In this document: positions 15,889-24,617 of the stretch, piece by piece
How positions within the stretch are numbered: position 1 is the stretch's first letter
Layout of the letters: the number at the start of each line of letters is the position of its first letter
Assembly: GCA_022763105.1 (NCBI GenBank)
Contig: JALEGK010000080.1
Span: 1 to 39,433 of the forward strand
DNA length: 39,433 bases
From: Rickettsiales bacterium
GTDB lineage: Bacteria > Pseudomonadota > Alphaproteobacteria > Rickettsiales > UBA3002
Direction of reading: 5' to 3'
Position numbers and translations under genes: made by a program
The notes under the pieces: generated by a model
The model's input: only the letters and a program-made list of their open reading frames with translations
The model's database searches: none
Told to the model about the DNA's origin: nothing

Positions 15889-17835
15889 ATGACTTATTCT
15901 TATGAAACCATAGACGTGACGGTCTCACGTATTGATCTCAGCCAAGACGGCACACATGATAGCGAATATGTGAGCAGTGCTACTTTTGGCTGGTCAACTG
16001 ATGGCAGTAAGGTTGTCTTTGAAAGTAGCCCGCTACCAATGGACCCCAGCTCGAGTTACAATGGTTCTGCATGGTATATGAAAGATATTGGAACCGGCAC
16101 AGTGACCCCGATCAGCACCGATGAATCTGGGGACTATCTGACGACATACGTATGGGCTCAAAACGCCAACCATTTTCTTGATGAGCATTCGCCATTCTTA
16201 AGCCCTAGCAATGAAGGCTATGTCTTCTATACATACGAGCAGCTAGATACAGATACTTATGATGGGGCGGGTGATCTTTTCTACAAGAAGTTCTCAGATG
16301 ATTCGATCACTCATTTAACTCCGAACGATACGATTGATGTGGCTACAACCACTAAAACAGTTGATCGAGTAGGCAATTGGTTGATGTCTCAAAGCGGTGA
16401 TGTATTGGTCTATGATATGGATGCGCATTCTGGAATTAATACGGGTAAGCCAGTATATATTCAGGACCTTGATACCGGTAGTCGTACCTTGATCAATCAA
16501 TACACCGACTCAGGTACAGGCCATGAATATTATTATGGGTTTGGCCTGAATTCGACAAGTGGGTTAGGGCAATACGCTAAGCTTAGTCCCGACCAAGAGA
16601 AAATATACTTCTATACGACGGAAGCACACGACACGGTTGATGTGAATGGTAACCATGACATCTATTCCTTTGATGTAGATACACAGGATTTTGAACTCAT
16701 ATCAGTTCAAGATGATGGCACGAAGGGTAATGGCCATAGTACATCTATGCAATTTTCAGCAGATGGAACAAAATTGTTTTTCAGATCAGAGGCATCAAAT
16801 TTTGTTTCTAACGATACCAATGGTGTCGCCGATATCTTTGTGAAAAATTTATCTACGGGCGAAATTTCTGCTGTTACGTTTGATGAAGCAACCGGATCGA
16901 TGCCCAACGATTACTATAATAAAATTCTGGATCAGGATTTTACTATATCGCCTGATGGCACAAAAGTGGCGTATGTCTATTACAGCGGCTCAACTGGAGA
17001 AGGTGCCATCTATGTGCGTGACCTCAGTTCAACCGATTTCGTTCAATATGAAATCGATACAAGTGAGAGCTATATAGATGGTAATGGTTATTCATTGGCT
17101 TTCTCACCGGATGGGAACAAGCTGACCTTCTTGAGTACCGATGCATTAGTATCTGAAGATACCAACAACCAGACCGACGCCTACTATATCGACCTCGCAT
17201 TTGATTACATTACCGGAACGGCTGCTTGCGAAACACTGACGGGTACAGGCGCCGACGAGATTATTCGCGGCATGGGCCATTCCGATTCGATTGAAGGATT
17301 GGGCGGTGATGACATCATCTATGGTGGCGATGGTCATGATACGCTCGATGGTGGTAATGACGAAAACACCGTTTACGGTGGTGAAGGGCATGACTCGATC
17401 ATCGGTGGTCAACACGCAGAAGAGCTGCGCGGTATGGACGGCCATGACACCATCTATGGCGGTGGTGGTAACGATACCATCTATACCGGCACGGAAGATG
17501 ATCAATCCGACACGGTCTATGGTGGTGCAGGTGATGATATCATCTATGTTGCCGGCATGGGAAATGACCAGATTCACATGGATAATGATGACGATATTCT
17601 CGTGATCGGTGGTGATAATGTCCGCGTCACCGTCTTTGACTTCACTGACGGCACCGATCTGATCGATCTGACGGTGTTTGGCTCGGGCCTCGGCATGTCG
17701 AATGTCAGCTTTTACGAGTCAGAACTCGATGGCTGGACCGTGAAGGTGATTGATGGCTCGAATCGGGCCGATATCCATATCGATACGCTCGATTTGGGCA
17801 CCACACCACTCACAGCGGCGGACTTTATCTTCTAA
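15889..17835 (+). CDS. Secreted beta-propeller (PD40/TolB-like) protein with C-terminal RTX repeats
   Basis: 648 residues. The start is set at ATG 15889 because AAGGAGG lies at 15875-15881; a longer frame from 15775 would run through the leader structure. Residues about 30-440 contain repeated blades of the PD40 type (FSPDGNKLTFLS, ISPDGTKVAYVYY, LSPDQEKIYFYT, FSADGTKLFFRS), each followed by D-rich TNxxxDxY/F loops. Residues about 450-570 hold nonapeptide RTX repeats (GGDDIIYGGDGHDTLDGG and similar) that bind calcium outside the cell. The C terminus ends in hydrophobic DFIF, typical of a type I secretion signal. No N-terminal signal peptide is present. The ligand and function are unknown. A terminator follows. 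Confidence 0.85.
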   Translation: MTYSYETIDVTVSRIDLSQDGTHDSEYVSSATFGWSTDGSKVVFESSPLPMDPSSSYNGSAWYMKDIGTGTVTPISTDESGDYLTTYVWAQNANHFLDEHSPFLSPSNEGYVFYTYEQLDTDTYDGAGDLFYKKFSDDSITHLTPNDTIDVATTTKTVDRVGNWLMSQSGDVLVYDMDAHSGINTGKPVYIQDLDTGSRTLINQYTDSGTGHEYYYGFGLNSTSGLGQYAKLSPDQEKIYFYTTEAHDTVDVNGNHDIYSFDVDTQDFELISVQDDGTKGNGHSTSMQFSADGTKLFFRSEASNFVSNDTNGVADIFVKNLSTGEISAVTFDEATGSMPNDYYNKILDQDFTISPDGTKVAYVYYSGSTGEGAIYVRDLSSTDFVQYEIDTSESYIDGNGYSLAFSPDGNKLTFLSTDALVSEDTNNQTDAYYIDLAFDYITGTAACETLTGTGADEIIRGMGHSDSIEGLGGDDIIYGGDGHDTLDGGNDENTVYGGEGHDSIIGGQHAEELRGMDGHDTIYGGGGNDTIYTGTEDDQSDTVYGGAGDDIIYVAGMGNDQIHMDNDDDILVIGGDNVRVTVFDFTDGTDLIDLTVFGSGLGMSNVSFYESELDGWTVKVIDGSNRADIHIDTLDLGTTPLTAADFIF

Positions 17836-17873
17836 GTTGCTGTTATTTAACGAAATTAACATCCGTTCTATAT

Positions 17874-17898
17874 GGCCCCGCTCCGGCGGGGTCTTTTT
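17874..17898 (+). terminator. Rho-independent terminator after the propeller/RTX gene
   Basis: CCCCGC (17876-17881) and GCGGGG (17886-17891) enclose a TCCG loop, followed by TCTTTTT. It lies 38 bp beyond the stop codon. Confidence 0.9.
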
Positions 17899-17978
17899 CT
17901 GCCTAAATCACTATTTTTCAGCAAATTAGCCAAATGTGACGGTTCTATGAAGTTTGGGGGTCAAATGTGCGTCAGTGC

Positions 17979-18007
17979 TCGTCATAAGACTGAAATATAA
18001 GTATAAT
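17979..18007 (+). promoter_or_regulatory. Candidate promoter for the gene at 18122
   Basis: TCGTCA (17979-17984), 17 bp, then a consensus TATAAT (18002-18007). It gives a leader of about 110 nt, which includes GAATGC and a distal GCATTC followed by CCTTTTT (about 18027-18065), a weak terminator-like fold. Confidence 0.5.
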
Positions 18008-18121
18008 GAAACAGTAACAAAAAGATCGAATGCCATTTATTATTAAGAATGCATTCACCTTTTTCCCCCATAATAGAGAGTGGAAAAAGATAGCTAAGAG
18101 CAAGTGATTAGGGAGATTTTC

Positions 18122-19693
18122 TTGGTAAGTCCAATAGGATTCGCAGGTACTGATTTCGGGCAACGTCGGCCCGATACAGGTCTTGTGCCTGGCTATAAGC
18201 CTGAGAATGCCATCCTTCGAAATACCCCCGGAGATTTTGCCGAAAAAACCGATAAACAATCACGTGATGAAATCATTGCGAATCTAGAAATCGATGCGGC
18301 CATTCGCTACATCCGCAGCCGTTCACCAGAAATGAATAATCGCGCGCTAGATCAAATCGCTGTGCTTGAATCTTTACGTGGCGATTTGGGTAATCAAGGC
18401 CCGATCAATTTAACGCATGTGACAAATGCTATTTCAACGGCAATCAGTGTCGTGCAAGTGCAGTATGTCAATCAGCGCGTCACCGAAACCAAAGACTATG
18501 ATGATCAAGTCAAGTCGTCGGTAAGAGAGCAGATGAAAGCGCATCAGCAATTGGTGGATAATGACCGCGAAGCATACAAAGAATCATTGAATCTCTTTAA
18601 CAGCGACCCTGGCTTGAAAGGCGATGATGTCTTTGCCGGCTTGGGCACGCGTGTCACCGAAACCATGGGCGCGACCAATAAGGCTCGCGCAGAATTAGAG
18701 ACCGTGCTCGCCGATCCGGAAAGCAAGGCGCAAGAGGTGTTCAAAGCGCAAGTGGAAGTGGCGGAAACCACCGTGATTGAAAGCGGTGCACGCACTGGGC
18801 AGGGCTATTATGCGGCAGTGAAAGCGCCAAAAGATCGCCCAGATATCCGAAACGAAGGTGTGCTCATGGCAGAGCGCAGCAAGCAGATTGCTGTGTCTAC
18901 CATGGTGCAGGTGATGCCAATTAAAGCGGGCTTTGCAGGCCAGTTGATCGCGCAGTTAGAAAAGCAAGGCGTGGAAATTCCTGAAGATGCGCGCTGGCAT
19001 CCGGGTAAACTCAACCAGTTCTTATCAGAAAATAAAGAGCAGGTGGCATTCGCATTAAAAGAATTAAAGGTAGAAGAACGCTATCAAGGGCTGGCCGAGA
19101 AATACGGGCTAGAAGCACAAAGCGGTATTGAAAAAGCAACCGCAGGCATGACCCCAGAGGAGCGCAAAGCGTTTGAAGCGTCACCAGAAGGGCAGCGCTT
19201 AGCCCGCGCAAGCACGATTACCGCAGAAGATCTGCAAGGCGCGGTGCTCAAAGGGTTCGAAGCACGTCTGGTAGAGCTGAACGAACTGAAGATGAAACTT
19301 GGGAATACCGACCTCTCGCCAGATGCTCGCCAAGCATTGCGCGCAGAATATGACGCCAAATTTGCGGATATCTATAGCGGCGCCAATGGCTTGAAGGGCA
19401 AAGATAAAGAGGCTGCCTTAAAGACCATTGAGGTCGCAGAAAAAATCAATATGGTTGGCAAGAAAGGGTCCTTTGAAGAAAAAGCAGCCGAGGCTGCGAA
19501 AGGCTTAAGTCCTGAAGCGCTTGCTGAAGTTACCAAGCTGAAACAAGTTGCGGAGGGCACAGTGACCGGCGCACAAGAAGTAGAGACAGGCAAGCCAGTT
19601 GTAGACAAAACAAAGACGACAACCGTGGCTCAAGCAAATGAGGTGGTTAAGCAAGAAGCAGCTCAAGATCAACCAGCCATAGTAGCGGGTTAA
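18122..19693 (+). CDS. Ala/Glu-rich helical protein of unknown function
   Basis: About 523 residues, unrecognised. The start is inferred to be TTG 18122, because AGGGAG (18110-18115) is correctly spaced for it; a GTG at 18104 would place that sequence inside the gene. The protein begins with a Gly/Pro-containing segment (SPIGFAGTDFGQRRPDTG). It then becomes almost wholly helical and charged, with long Ala/Glu/Lys runs suggesting coiled coil (for example 150-250 and 330-470), and ends in a Thr/Gln/Ala-rich tail. No transmembrane segment, Cys or catalytic motif stands out. It lies between the RTX gene and lon with its own promoter-like sequence. A structural or secreted effector-like role is possible but unsupported. 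Confidence 0.75.
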   Translation: MVSPIGFAGTDFGQRRPDTGLVPGYKPENAILRNTPGDFAEKTDKQSRDEIIANLEIDAAIRYIRSRSPEMNNRALDQIAVLESLRGDLGNQGPINLTHVTNAISTAISVVQVQYVNQRVTETKDYDDQVKSSVREQMKAHQQLVDNDREAYKESLNLFNSDPGLKGDDVFAGLGTRVTETMGATNKARAELETVLADPESKAQEVFKAQVEVAETTVIESGARTGQGYYAAVKAPKDRPDIRNEGVLMAERSKQIAVSTMVQVMPIKAGFAGQLIAQLEKQGVEIPEDARWHPGKLNQFLSENKEQVAFALKELKVEERYQGLAEKYGLEAQSGIEKATAGMTPEERKAFEASPEGQRLARASTITAEDLQGAVLKGFEARLVELNELKMKLGNTDLSPDARQALRAEYDAKFADIYSGANGLKGKDKEAALKTIEVAEKINMVGKKGSFEEKAAEAAKGLSPEALAEVTKLKQVAEGTVTGAQEVETGKPVVDKTKTTTVAQANEVVKQEAAQDQPAIVAG

Positions 19694-19789
19694 TCCTACC
19701 CACGCCCTTGATATTTGCCTTGCCTTTCCCTAACTATTCCTAGACAATATTACACTTAATAAGAACACTCATTCCTCAAGGCTTCTCAC

Positions 19790-22189
19790 ATGGCAGATTC
19801 TCAATCTTATCCTGTTTTACCCCTTCGCGATATCGTCGTTTTTCCGGGCATGGTTGTGCCGCTCTTTGTTGGGCGCGACAAGTCGGTCAAAGCGCTGGAG
19901 GCGGTGGTAAAAACAGATAATAAAATCCTGCTCGCCAGCCAGAAGAATGGCTCTCAGGACGAGCCGAACGAATCCGATATTTACGAGGTTGGTACCATTG
20001 CCACCGTCCTGCAATTGCTCCGCCTGCCAGATGGCACCGTGAAGGTGTTGGTAGAGGGCGTCGAGCGTGCCAAGATCGACGGCTTCAAAGAGAATGAAGA
20101 GTATTTCGATGTCGATGTATCGGTACTGGAAGAAGAGGTGACCGATGCGACCGAGACCGAGGCGATGTTCCGCTCGGTGATTGCCAAATTCGAAGAATAT
20201 GTAAAGCTGAATAAGAAGATTCAGCCAGAAACCCTTGGCGCCGTAACCAAAATCACCAGCCCGTCCGTGCTGGCTGATACGGTGGCCGCGCATATGTCGA
20301 TTGATATTCCGGGTAAGCAAGAAATTCTGGAAATCACCAATGTTGCCGAACGTCTGGAGCATGTGTATGCGCTGATGGAATCGGAGATTGGCGTGCTCAA
20401 TACCGAGAAGCGCATCCGCAGCCGCGTGAAACGCCAGATGGAGAAAACCCAGCGCGAATATTATCTGAACGAGCAAATGAAGGCGATTCAGAAAGAATTG
20501 ACCGACATTGATGGCGATGGTCGCGATGAGCTGTCCGAGATTGAAGAATCCATCGAAGAAGCGAAGATGAGCAAGGAAGCGCAGGAAAAATGCGCGGCGG
20601 AAATGAAAAAACTCCGTACCATGTCTAGCATGTCGGCAGAGGCGAGCGTGATTCGCAACTATCTCGATTGGATGACGGCGATTCCCTGGAAAAAGCGCAG
20701 CAAAGTGAAGCGCGATCTGAAAGCCGCTGAGAAAGTGCTTAACAAAGACCATTATGGCTTAGAGAAAGTCAAAGAACGTATCCTTGAATATCTGGCAATT
20801 CAGGCGCGCACCAAGAAAATTAAAGGCCCGATTTTGTGTCTGGTTGGCCCTCCGGGTGTTGGTAAAACCTCGCTGGCGAAATCGATTGCTAAGGCGACCG
20901 GCCGTAACTATGTGAAATTCTCACTCGGTGGCGTGCGTGACGAGGCGGAAATCCGTGGTCACCGTCGCACCTATATCGGTTCTATGCCGGGTAAGATTAT
21001 TCAGTCGATGAAAAAGGCAAAAACCGTCAACCCGTTGATGCTACTCGATGAGATCGACAAGATGGGCCAAGACTTCCGTGGCGATCCGGCATCTGCCTTG
21101 CTCGAAGTGTTAGACCCAGAGCAAAACAAGGAATTCGGCGATCACTATCTGGAAGTCGATTACGACTTATCAGACGTCATGTTCATTGCGACCTCAAACA
21201 GCTATAACATGCCGCGCCCATTGCTAGACCGTATGGAGATCATTCGTCTATCGGGCTACACTGAGGACGAGAAGGTCAACATCGCCAAGCAACATCTGAT
21301 TCCAAAACAGATGAAAGATCACGGCATCCGCAAGAGCGAGTTCGCGGTCTCTGACGCGGCGCTACGTGATGCGATTCGCTACTACACCCGTGAGGCGGGC
21401 GTGCGTAACCTAGAGCGCGAAATTGCCAAAATGATTCGTAAGTCTGTCAAACAGATCATGATGAGCAAGAAAGCTAAAATGTCGATCACGCCACGCAATC
21501 TGGGCAAATTCCTAGGCGTTCGCAAATATTCTTACGGCATGGCTGAGAGCAACGATCAGGTGGGCGTAACCACCGGCTTGGCATACACCGAGACCGGCGG
21601 CGATCTACTACTGATCGAATCGGTATCGATGCCGGGTAAGGGGAAATTCTCGGTCACCGGTAAACTCGGCGACGTGATGAAGGAATCGGTCGAGGCCGCC
21701 GCATCTTACGTGCGTGCGCGTGCGCTTGATTTCGGCATCAAGCCAACCGATTTCAAAAACAAAGACGTCCATATTCACGTGCCCGAAGGGGCGACACCAA
21801 AAGATGGCCCATCGGCGGGTATCGCCATGTGTACCACCATGGTGTCGGTGCTGACCGGCATTCCGGTGCGCAAAGACATCGCCATGACCGGCGAGGTAAC
21901 CTTGCGTGGCCGCGTGCTGGCAATTGGTGGCTTGAAAGAGAAGCTGCTAGCGGCACTGCGTGGTGGCATTAAGACCGTGCTGATTCCTCATGAGAACGAA
22001 AAAGATCTCGAAGAAATCCCAGCGAATGTGAAGAAAGCGCTGGAGATCATCCCGGTTGAGACCGTCGATGAGGTGCTAAGCCATGCCCTTGCTGGCGATC
22101 TAGACCCTATTACAGACTGGGTTGAGGTTGATGAGAAGAACATCAAGAAAGATGGCGACTCAGACGAGCACAGCGTCACCGCTCACTAA
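19790..22189 (+). CDS. lon: ATP-dependent protease La (Lon)
   Basis: 799 residues, standard length for LonA. Homohexameric cytoplasmic protease that degrades misfolded and regulatory proteins. The N-terminal LON substrate-binding domain begins [23 protein letters not shown]. The AAA+ module has Walker A GPPGVGKT (353-360) and Walker [10 protein letters not shown]. The C-terminal protease domain has the Ser675-Lys718 dyad in PKDGPSAG and GGLKEKLL. No deletion or substitution of a key residue is seen. It is the only gene between its upstream accessory neighbour and a strong bidirectional terminator. In many alphaproteobacteria lon directly follows clpX; here about 4.2 kb separates them. Confidence 0.98.
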   Translation: MADSQSYPVLPLRDIVVFPGMVVPLFVGRDKSVKALEAVVKTDNKILLASQKNGSQDEPNESDIYEVGTIATVLQLLRLPDGTVKVLVEGVERAKIDGFKENEEYFDVDVSVLEEEVTDATETEAMFRSVIAKFEEYVKLNKKIQPETLGAVTKITSPSVLADTVAAHMSIDIPGKQEILEITNVAERLEHVYALMESEIGVLNTEKRIRSRVKRQMEKTQREYYLNEQMKAIQKELTDIDGDGRDELSEIEESIEEAKMSKEAQEKCAAEMKKLRTMSSMSAEASVIRNYLDWMTAIPWKKRSKVKRDLKAAEKVLNKDHYGLEKVKERILEYLAIQARTKKIKGPILCLVGPPGVGKTSLAKSIAKATGRNYVKFSLGGVRDEAEIRGHRRTYIGSMPGKIIQSMKKAKTVNPLMLLDEIDKMGQDFRGDPASALLEVLDPEQNKEFGDHYLEVDYDLSDVMFIATSNSYNMPRPLLDRMEIIRLSGYTEDEKVNIAKQHLIPKQMKDHGIRKSEFAVSDAALRDAIRYYTREAGVRNLEREIAKMIRKSVKQIMMSKKAKMSITPRNLGKFLGVRKYSYGMAESNDQVGVTTGLAYTETGGDLLLIESVSMPGKGKFSVTGKLGDVMKESVEAAASYVRARALDFGIKPTDFKNKDVHIHVPEGATPKDGPSAGIAMCTTMVSVLTGIPVRKDIAMTGEVTLRGRVLAIGGLKEKLLAALRGGIKTVLIPHENEKDLEEIPANVKKALEIIPVETVDEVLSHALAGDLDPITDWVEVDEKNIKKDGDSDEHSVTAH

Positions 22190-22215
22190 AGAATAATACA
22201 ATGTTTAGACAATAA

Positions 22216-22240
22216 AAAAGCCGGCGAATCGCCGGCTTTT
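22216..22240. terminator. Bidirectional rho-independent terminator between lon and the convergent operon
   Basis: GCCGGC (22220-22225) and GCCGGC (22231-22236) form a GC stem, extended by AAAA upstream and TTTT downstream, so it can act on both strands. It lies 26 bp after lon and 25 bp beyond the minus-strand small gene. Confidence 0.9.
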
Positions 22241-22264
22241 GATGTGGTTGTTTGAACGTTTTTC

Positions 22265-22432
22265 TTAAACGCCGCGCGAGCCATACTCTGCGGCTATAAT
22301 ATTGTCATTGAGTTGCTGCGCCAATTGTGGGCCACTCAGACCTTTAGCATCTGCCTTAAAGCACAGTTCAGCGGCTTTATTGAAATCAACCTGCTCAGTG
22401 CTTCGCTCTAATTTTTCAGTGAACTTAGTCAT
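22265..22432 (-). CDS. Small hypothetical protein, 55 aa
   Basis: Unrecognised. An ATG at 22432 opens a clean 55-codon frame starting MTKFTEKLERSTEQVDFNKA and ending with TAA at 22265, 25 bp short of a strong terminator. It is soluble and helical, with a single Cys (AELCFKAD) and a basic/polar surface. It follows the 115-residue gene by 32 bp in the same direction, so it is probably the last gene of a four-gene operon. The ribosome binding site (AGAAGG) is about 11 bp upstream and only moderate. Confidence 0.6.
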   Translation of the reverse strand: MTKFTEKLERSTEQVDFNKAAELCFKADAKGLSGPQLAQQLNDNIIAAEYGSRGV

Positions 22433-22464
22433 AGCTTCGCTTACCTTCTCGTTACTCTATTCTT

Positions 22465-22812
22465 TTAATGTACCGCCGTGTCCCCTGTTCCGGGGGCTGG
22501 AACTCCCACTGAATGGTAGTTCATTAGCTCTTCAAAACGCGCAAAACCTAAAAAGGCGACCCCTGCTTGGACGGCGCTCATGGAGTCATTGCGCAAATTT
22601 TCATTTACCCACTTTACCCGATTTGTCACCAAATCGCTAGCAATATATGCAAAATAATTAAAAACCTGATTGTCAGGGAATTGAAATTGCAGGGTTTTTT
22701 GGTCCATATTGATGGTGAAGCTACCCACTAAATGCCCATCTTTGAAGATATGGGTGGTGTCTCCCTTCTCCTCAATCTGAATGCCATATTCCGCTAAATC
22801 TTCTCTATTCAT
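22465..22812 (-). CDS. Hypothetical protein, 115 aa
   Basis: Unrecognised. The first 60 residues alternate beta-like strands (YGIQIEEKGDTTHIFKDGHLVGSFTI, then TLQFQFPDNQVFNYFAYIASDLV), and the rest is helical, ending in a Gly/Pro-rich tail. There is no signal peptide. It belongs to a minus-strand operon with genes at 23547, 22852 and 22265. The start lies 39 bp after the preceding stop. Confidence 0.65.
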   Translation of the reverse strand: MNREDLAEYGIQIEEKGDTTHIFKDGHLVGSFTINMDQKTLQFQFPDNQVFNYFAYIASDLVTNRVKWVNENLRNDSMSAVQAGVAFLGFARFEELMNYHSVGVPAPGTGDTAVH

Positions 22813-22851
22813 ACGTTAGGTTATACCTTTAAATGCTTAATAAATCATTAC

Positions 22852-23538
22852 TTATATAGAAATGCCGCCTGTATCGATGCCTTTTCGCTCAAACGTATCA
22901 TCTTCTGGGTTGCCAAAAATCATATTAACATAAGTGGCCTGTTCGGCGGCCTCACCATGCAGATGTTCATTCGCACCAGGGTTGTCAGGAAACATTTTAG
23001 TGCGTAGGCAGGCTTGCGCCATTTGGCTATAAGCATGCGCATCCATAGCATCATCTGACGTGTCGATCTTGGGTTCCATGCCGAGTTTTATTAGCTCTGC
23101 TCGATAGGCCGAAGTGTGAGCAGCCGCGTTGGCTTTGGCTGTTAAATAGCAGCACATGCCTGAAAAAAATAATCCGGCATCTTCTAAACTCATCAGCCCG
23201 CCTTTTACCTGATGTTGAATGCGTGCATGTACGGCCATTGGTGTCATTGGCATGGTACCAAAATCAGCGCCATGTTCTGTTTTAAAGGTGATGTAATCAT
23301 GCCCACCGTGATCAATCACTTGCATCTGGCCCATTTCTACGGCGTCTTGATAGATATTCAGTATGCCTGTTCGGGTTCTGCTCTCCGGGTCTTTGATCTC
23401 TCCTGTGGCAAGGCTCACGACAGAGCCAGTGCTTACAACCGTCTCGTCATACCCCAAAGAGTAATTACCATGTTGTTTCAGTAATACTTCTATACGCTTA
23501 GGTTCTTCAAAGAGGGGATAATCAGATTCACCAGCCAT
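22852..23538 (-). CDS. Hypothetical protein, 228 aa
   Basis: Unrecognised soluble protein. The N-terminal half is predicted beta-rich (RIEVLLKQHGNYSLGYDETVVSTGSVVSLATGE). The middle carries HGGHDYITFKTEHG and a hydrophobic helix around LFFSGMCCYLTAKANAAAHTSA. The C terminus is acidic. There is no recognisable signal sequence or active-site motif. The upstream gene ends 8 bp before its start, so the two are cotranscribed. A role linked to its three small neighbours is likely but unknown. Confidence 0.65.
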   Translation of the reverse strand: MAGESDYPLFEEPKRIEVLLKQHGNYSLGYDETVVSTGSVVSLATGEIKDPESRTRTGILNIYQDAVEMGQMQVIDHGGHDYITFKTEHGADFGTMPMTPMAVHARIQHQVKGGLMSLEDAGLFFSGMCCYLTAKANAAAHTSAYRAELIKLGMEPKIDTSDDAMDAHAYSQMAQACLRTKMFPDNPGANEHLHGEAAEQATYVNMIFGNPEDDTFERKGIDTGGISI

Positions 23539-23546
23539 GTGTGATC

Positions 23547-23843
23547 CTAGTGCTGTCTACCCAATTGGGTCGCGGTCAGAATCACCTCGGCGAATTTAGG
23601 TGAGAAGAGTTTGGACAATACCATGCGCTTAATGGAGCTTTCAAAATTCTTCAGCGCCTCATCTGCAAGCAGGGTGTTGACGGTGATCGCGTTTAGTCCG
23701 CCATCTGCCATAGGGTTGCTGCAAAGAGCAAAACCGTCTTCAAGAAGTTCAATATAATCATTGGGGTCAAAGATCTGGCTGTGCATATCACTGTCAAACT
23801 CGCTTTGGTTATCTAAAAGATGATTATTGGGTAGCTGTCTCAT
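23547..23843 (-). CDS. Hypothetical protein, 98 aa
   Basis: Unrecognised. ATG 23843 is chosen over a TTG three codons upstream. The N-terminal half is acidic and polar (NQSEFDSDMHSQIFDPNDYIELLEDGF). The C-terminal half is an amphipathic helix (FESSIKRMVLSKLFSPKFAEVIL). It is the first gene of the four-gene minus-strand operon ending at the 22216-22240 terminator. No motif identifies a function. Confidence 0.6.
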   Translation of the reverse strand: MRQLPNNHLLDNQSEFDSDMHSQIFDPNDYIELLEDGFALCSNPMADGGLNAITVNTLLADEALKNFESSIKRMVLSKLFSPKFAEVILTATQLGRQH

Positions 23844-23941
23844 ACCTAACAATCTACAGAATTATCCACTTCCTGTGTGTGACGTTATGGTGAAAACTAG
23901 ATGTCAGTTAGGCGAAGCTTGTGGACGAGATTGCCACCTTT

Positions 23942-23970
23942 TTGATTAATAAGTGATTTTGTGGTATCAT
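23942..23970 (+). promoter_or_regulatory. Candidate promoter upstream of the first micro-lipoprotein
   Basis: TTGATT (23942-23947), a 17-bp spacer and TATCAT (23965-23970). It would give a leader of about 65 nt. A second possibility, TTCAAA-N17-TAGCAT (24006-24034), would start transcription at or near the ATG. Confidence 0.4.
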
Positions 23971-23989
23971 GCGTCACATGCAAGCTAGC

Positions 23990-24008
23990 TATGCATTATT
24001 TGCAATTC
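23990..24008 (+). promoter_or_regulatory. Conserved upstream element, copy 1
   Basis: TATGCATTATTTGCAATTC. The same 19-mer, with few changes, precedes all three micro-lipoprotein genes. The inner TTGCAA begins 41 bp before ATG 24041. It is probably an activator site or part of a shared promoter. Confidence 0.5.
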
Positions 24009-24040
24009 AAATACTAGGTATGGAGTCGTAGCATCCACAT

Positions 24041-24196
24041 ATGCGCTACTTATTGATAGTCACATTACTACTCACCAGCGCCTGCTCGATGATGTCCAGC
24101 AGACAATCTACTGTCGTCAACTGGGACAACATGCGATACACGCAGGGAGCCCAATCTGTTCAGCCAATTTCCCTATCCGGTTCGGCTCGCTACTAA
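24041..24196 (+). CDS. Micro-lipoprotein 1 with WDxxxY motif, 51 aa
   Basis: Predicted outer- or inner-membrane lipoprotein. MRYLLIVTLLLTSAC is a signal sequence ending in the lipobox LTSAC, with Cys15 as the lipidated residue. The mature part has about 36 residues with V-V-N-W-D-N-M-R-Y (25-33), the motif shared with the two genes downstream, then a Gln/Ser/Pro-rich tail. No Shine-Dalgarno sequence is visible before the ATG. It is the first of three tandem paralogues. Function unknown; very small lipoproteins include phage or colicin entry peptides, envelope-stress reporters and lysis proteins. Confidence 0.7.
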   Translation: MRYLLIVTLLLTSACSMMSSRQSTVVNWDNMRYTQGAQSVQPISLSGSARY

Positions 24197-24233
24197 GCGT
24201 CTTCATCAATTACTCTGTTGATTATATAACATA

Positions 24234-24270
24234 ATTTCGAAAAATGTTGCTATGCAACTTTCGAAATTTT
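24234..24270. terminator. Hairpin between micro-lipoproteins 1 and 2
   Basis: TTTCGAAA and GTTGC pair with GCAAC and TTTCGAAA around a TAT loop with a 3-base bulge, followed by TTTTGAT. It may end transcription of copy 1; the short T-run makes this uncertain. The TTTCGAAA arms are self-palindromic. Confidence 0.45.
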
Positions 24271-24272
24271 GA

Positions 24273-24291
24273 TATGCGCAATTTGCAATTC
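24273..24291 (+). promoter_or_regulatory. Conserved upstream element, copy 2, with near-leaderless promoter
   Basis: TATGCGCAATTTGCAATTC, matching copy 1 at 16 of 19 positions. TTGCAA begins 42 bp before ATG 24325. TATAAC (24312-24317) ends 7 bases before the ATG, so transcription would begin at the start codon. Confidence 0.5.
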
Positions 24292-24324
24292 TAAATCATC
24301 ACGCGCGCAATTATAACGCCGCGC

Positions 24325-24477
24325 ATGAGAACGCTACTATTGATAACATTGCTTGGGCTTGCTGCCTGCTCCCCAAATCTGAATACCTTAAATGGTACTC
24401 AGGTGGCATGGGACAGCATCAAATATTCCAATGCCGTGGCACCGGAGCCGACTGGCCTCATCCGTATGGGGAAGTAG
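24325..24477 (+). CDS. Micro-lipoprotein 2 with WDxxxY motif, 50 aa
   Basis: Paralogue of its neighbours. The signal MRTLLLITLLGLAAC has lipobox LAAC (Cys15). The mature part carries Q-V-A-W-D-S-I-K-Y (26-34), then a Pro-containing tail. No Shine-Dalgarno sequence is present, and a TATAAC box ends 7 bp from the ATG, so the mRNA is probably leaderless. The AWDSI core is identical to copy 3 and diverged in copy 1 (NWDNM). Confidence 0.72.
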   Translation: MRTLLLITLLGLAACSPNLNTLNGTQVAWDSIKYSNAVAPEPTGLIRMGK

Positions 24478-24566
24478 GGTTTCTGCCGTTTTTGCTCTGT
24501 AGTGGCCTCAAGGGCCAGCGCTAAATTCTTGTAGAATAACACGTTATGCATTTCACGAAAGATTGG

Positions 24567-24585
24567 TATGCAATAATTGCAATAC
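24567..24585 (+). promoter_or_regulatory. Conserved upstream element, copy 3, with near-leaderless promoter
   Basis: TATGCAATAATTGCAATAC, a diverged copy of the same element. TTGCAA begins 41 bp before ATG 24618. TATAAC (24605-24610) again ends 7 bases before the ATG. Confidence 0.5.
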
Positions 24586-24617
24586 TCATCGCCTGAGCAT
24601 TGACTATAACGCAAAGC

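Noticed and set aside
19817..20752. 311-residue open frame antisense to lon
   Set aside because: Composition is His/Phe/Leu-rich, with no ribosome binding site or family resemblance, and it lies wholly inside lon; a shadow of its codon bias.
24399..24614. 71-residue open frame on the minus strand
   Set aside because: It runs antisense through micro-lipoprotein 2 and its neighbour's upstream element and lacks a ribosome binding site or recognisable composition.
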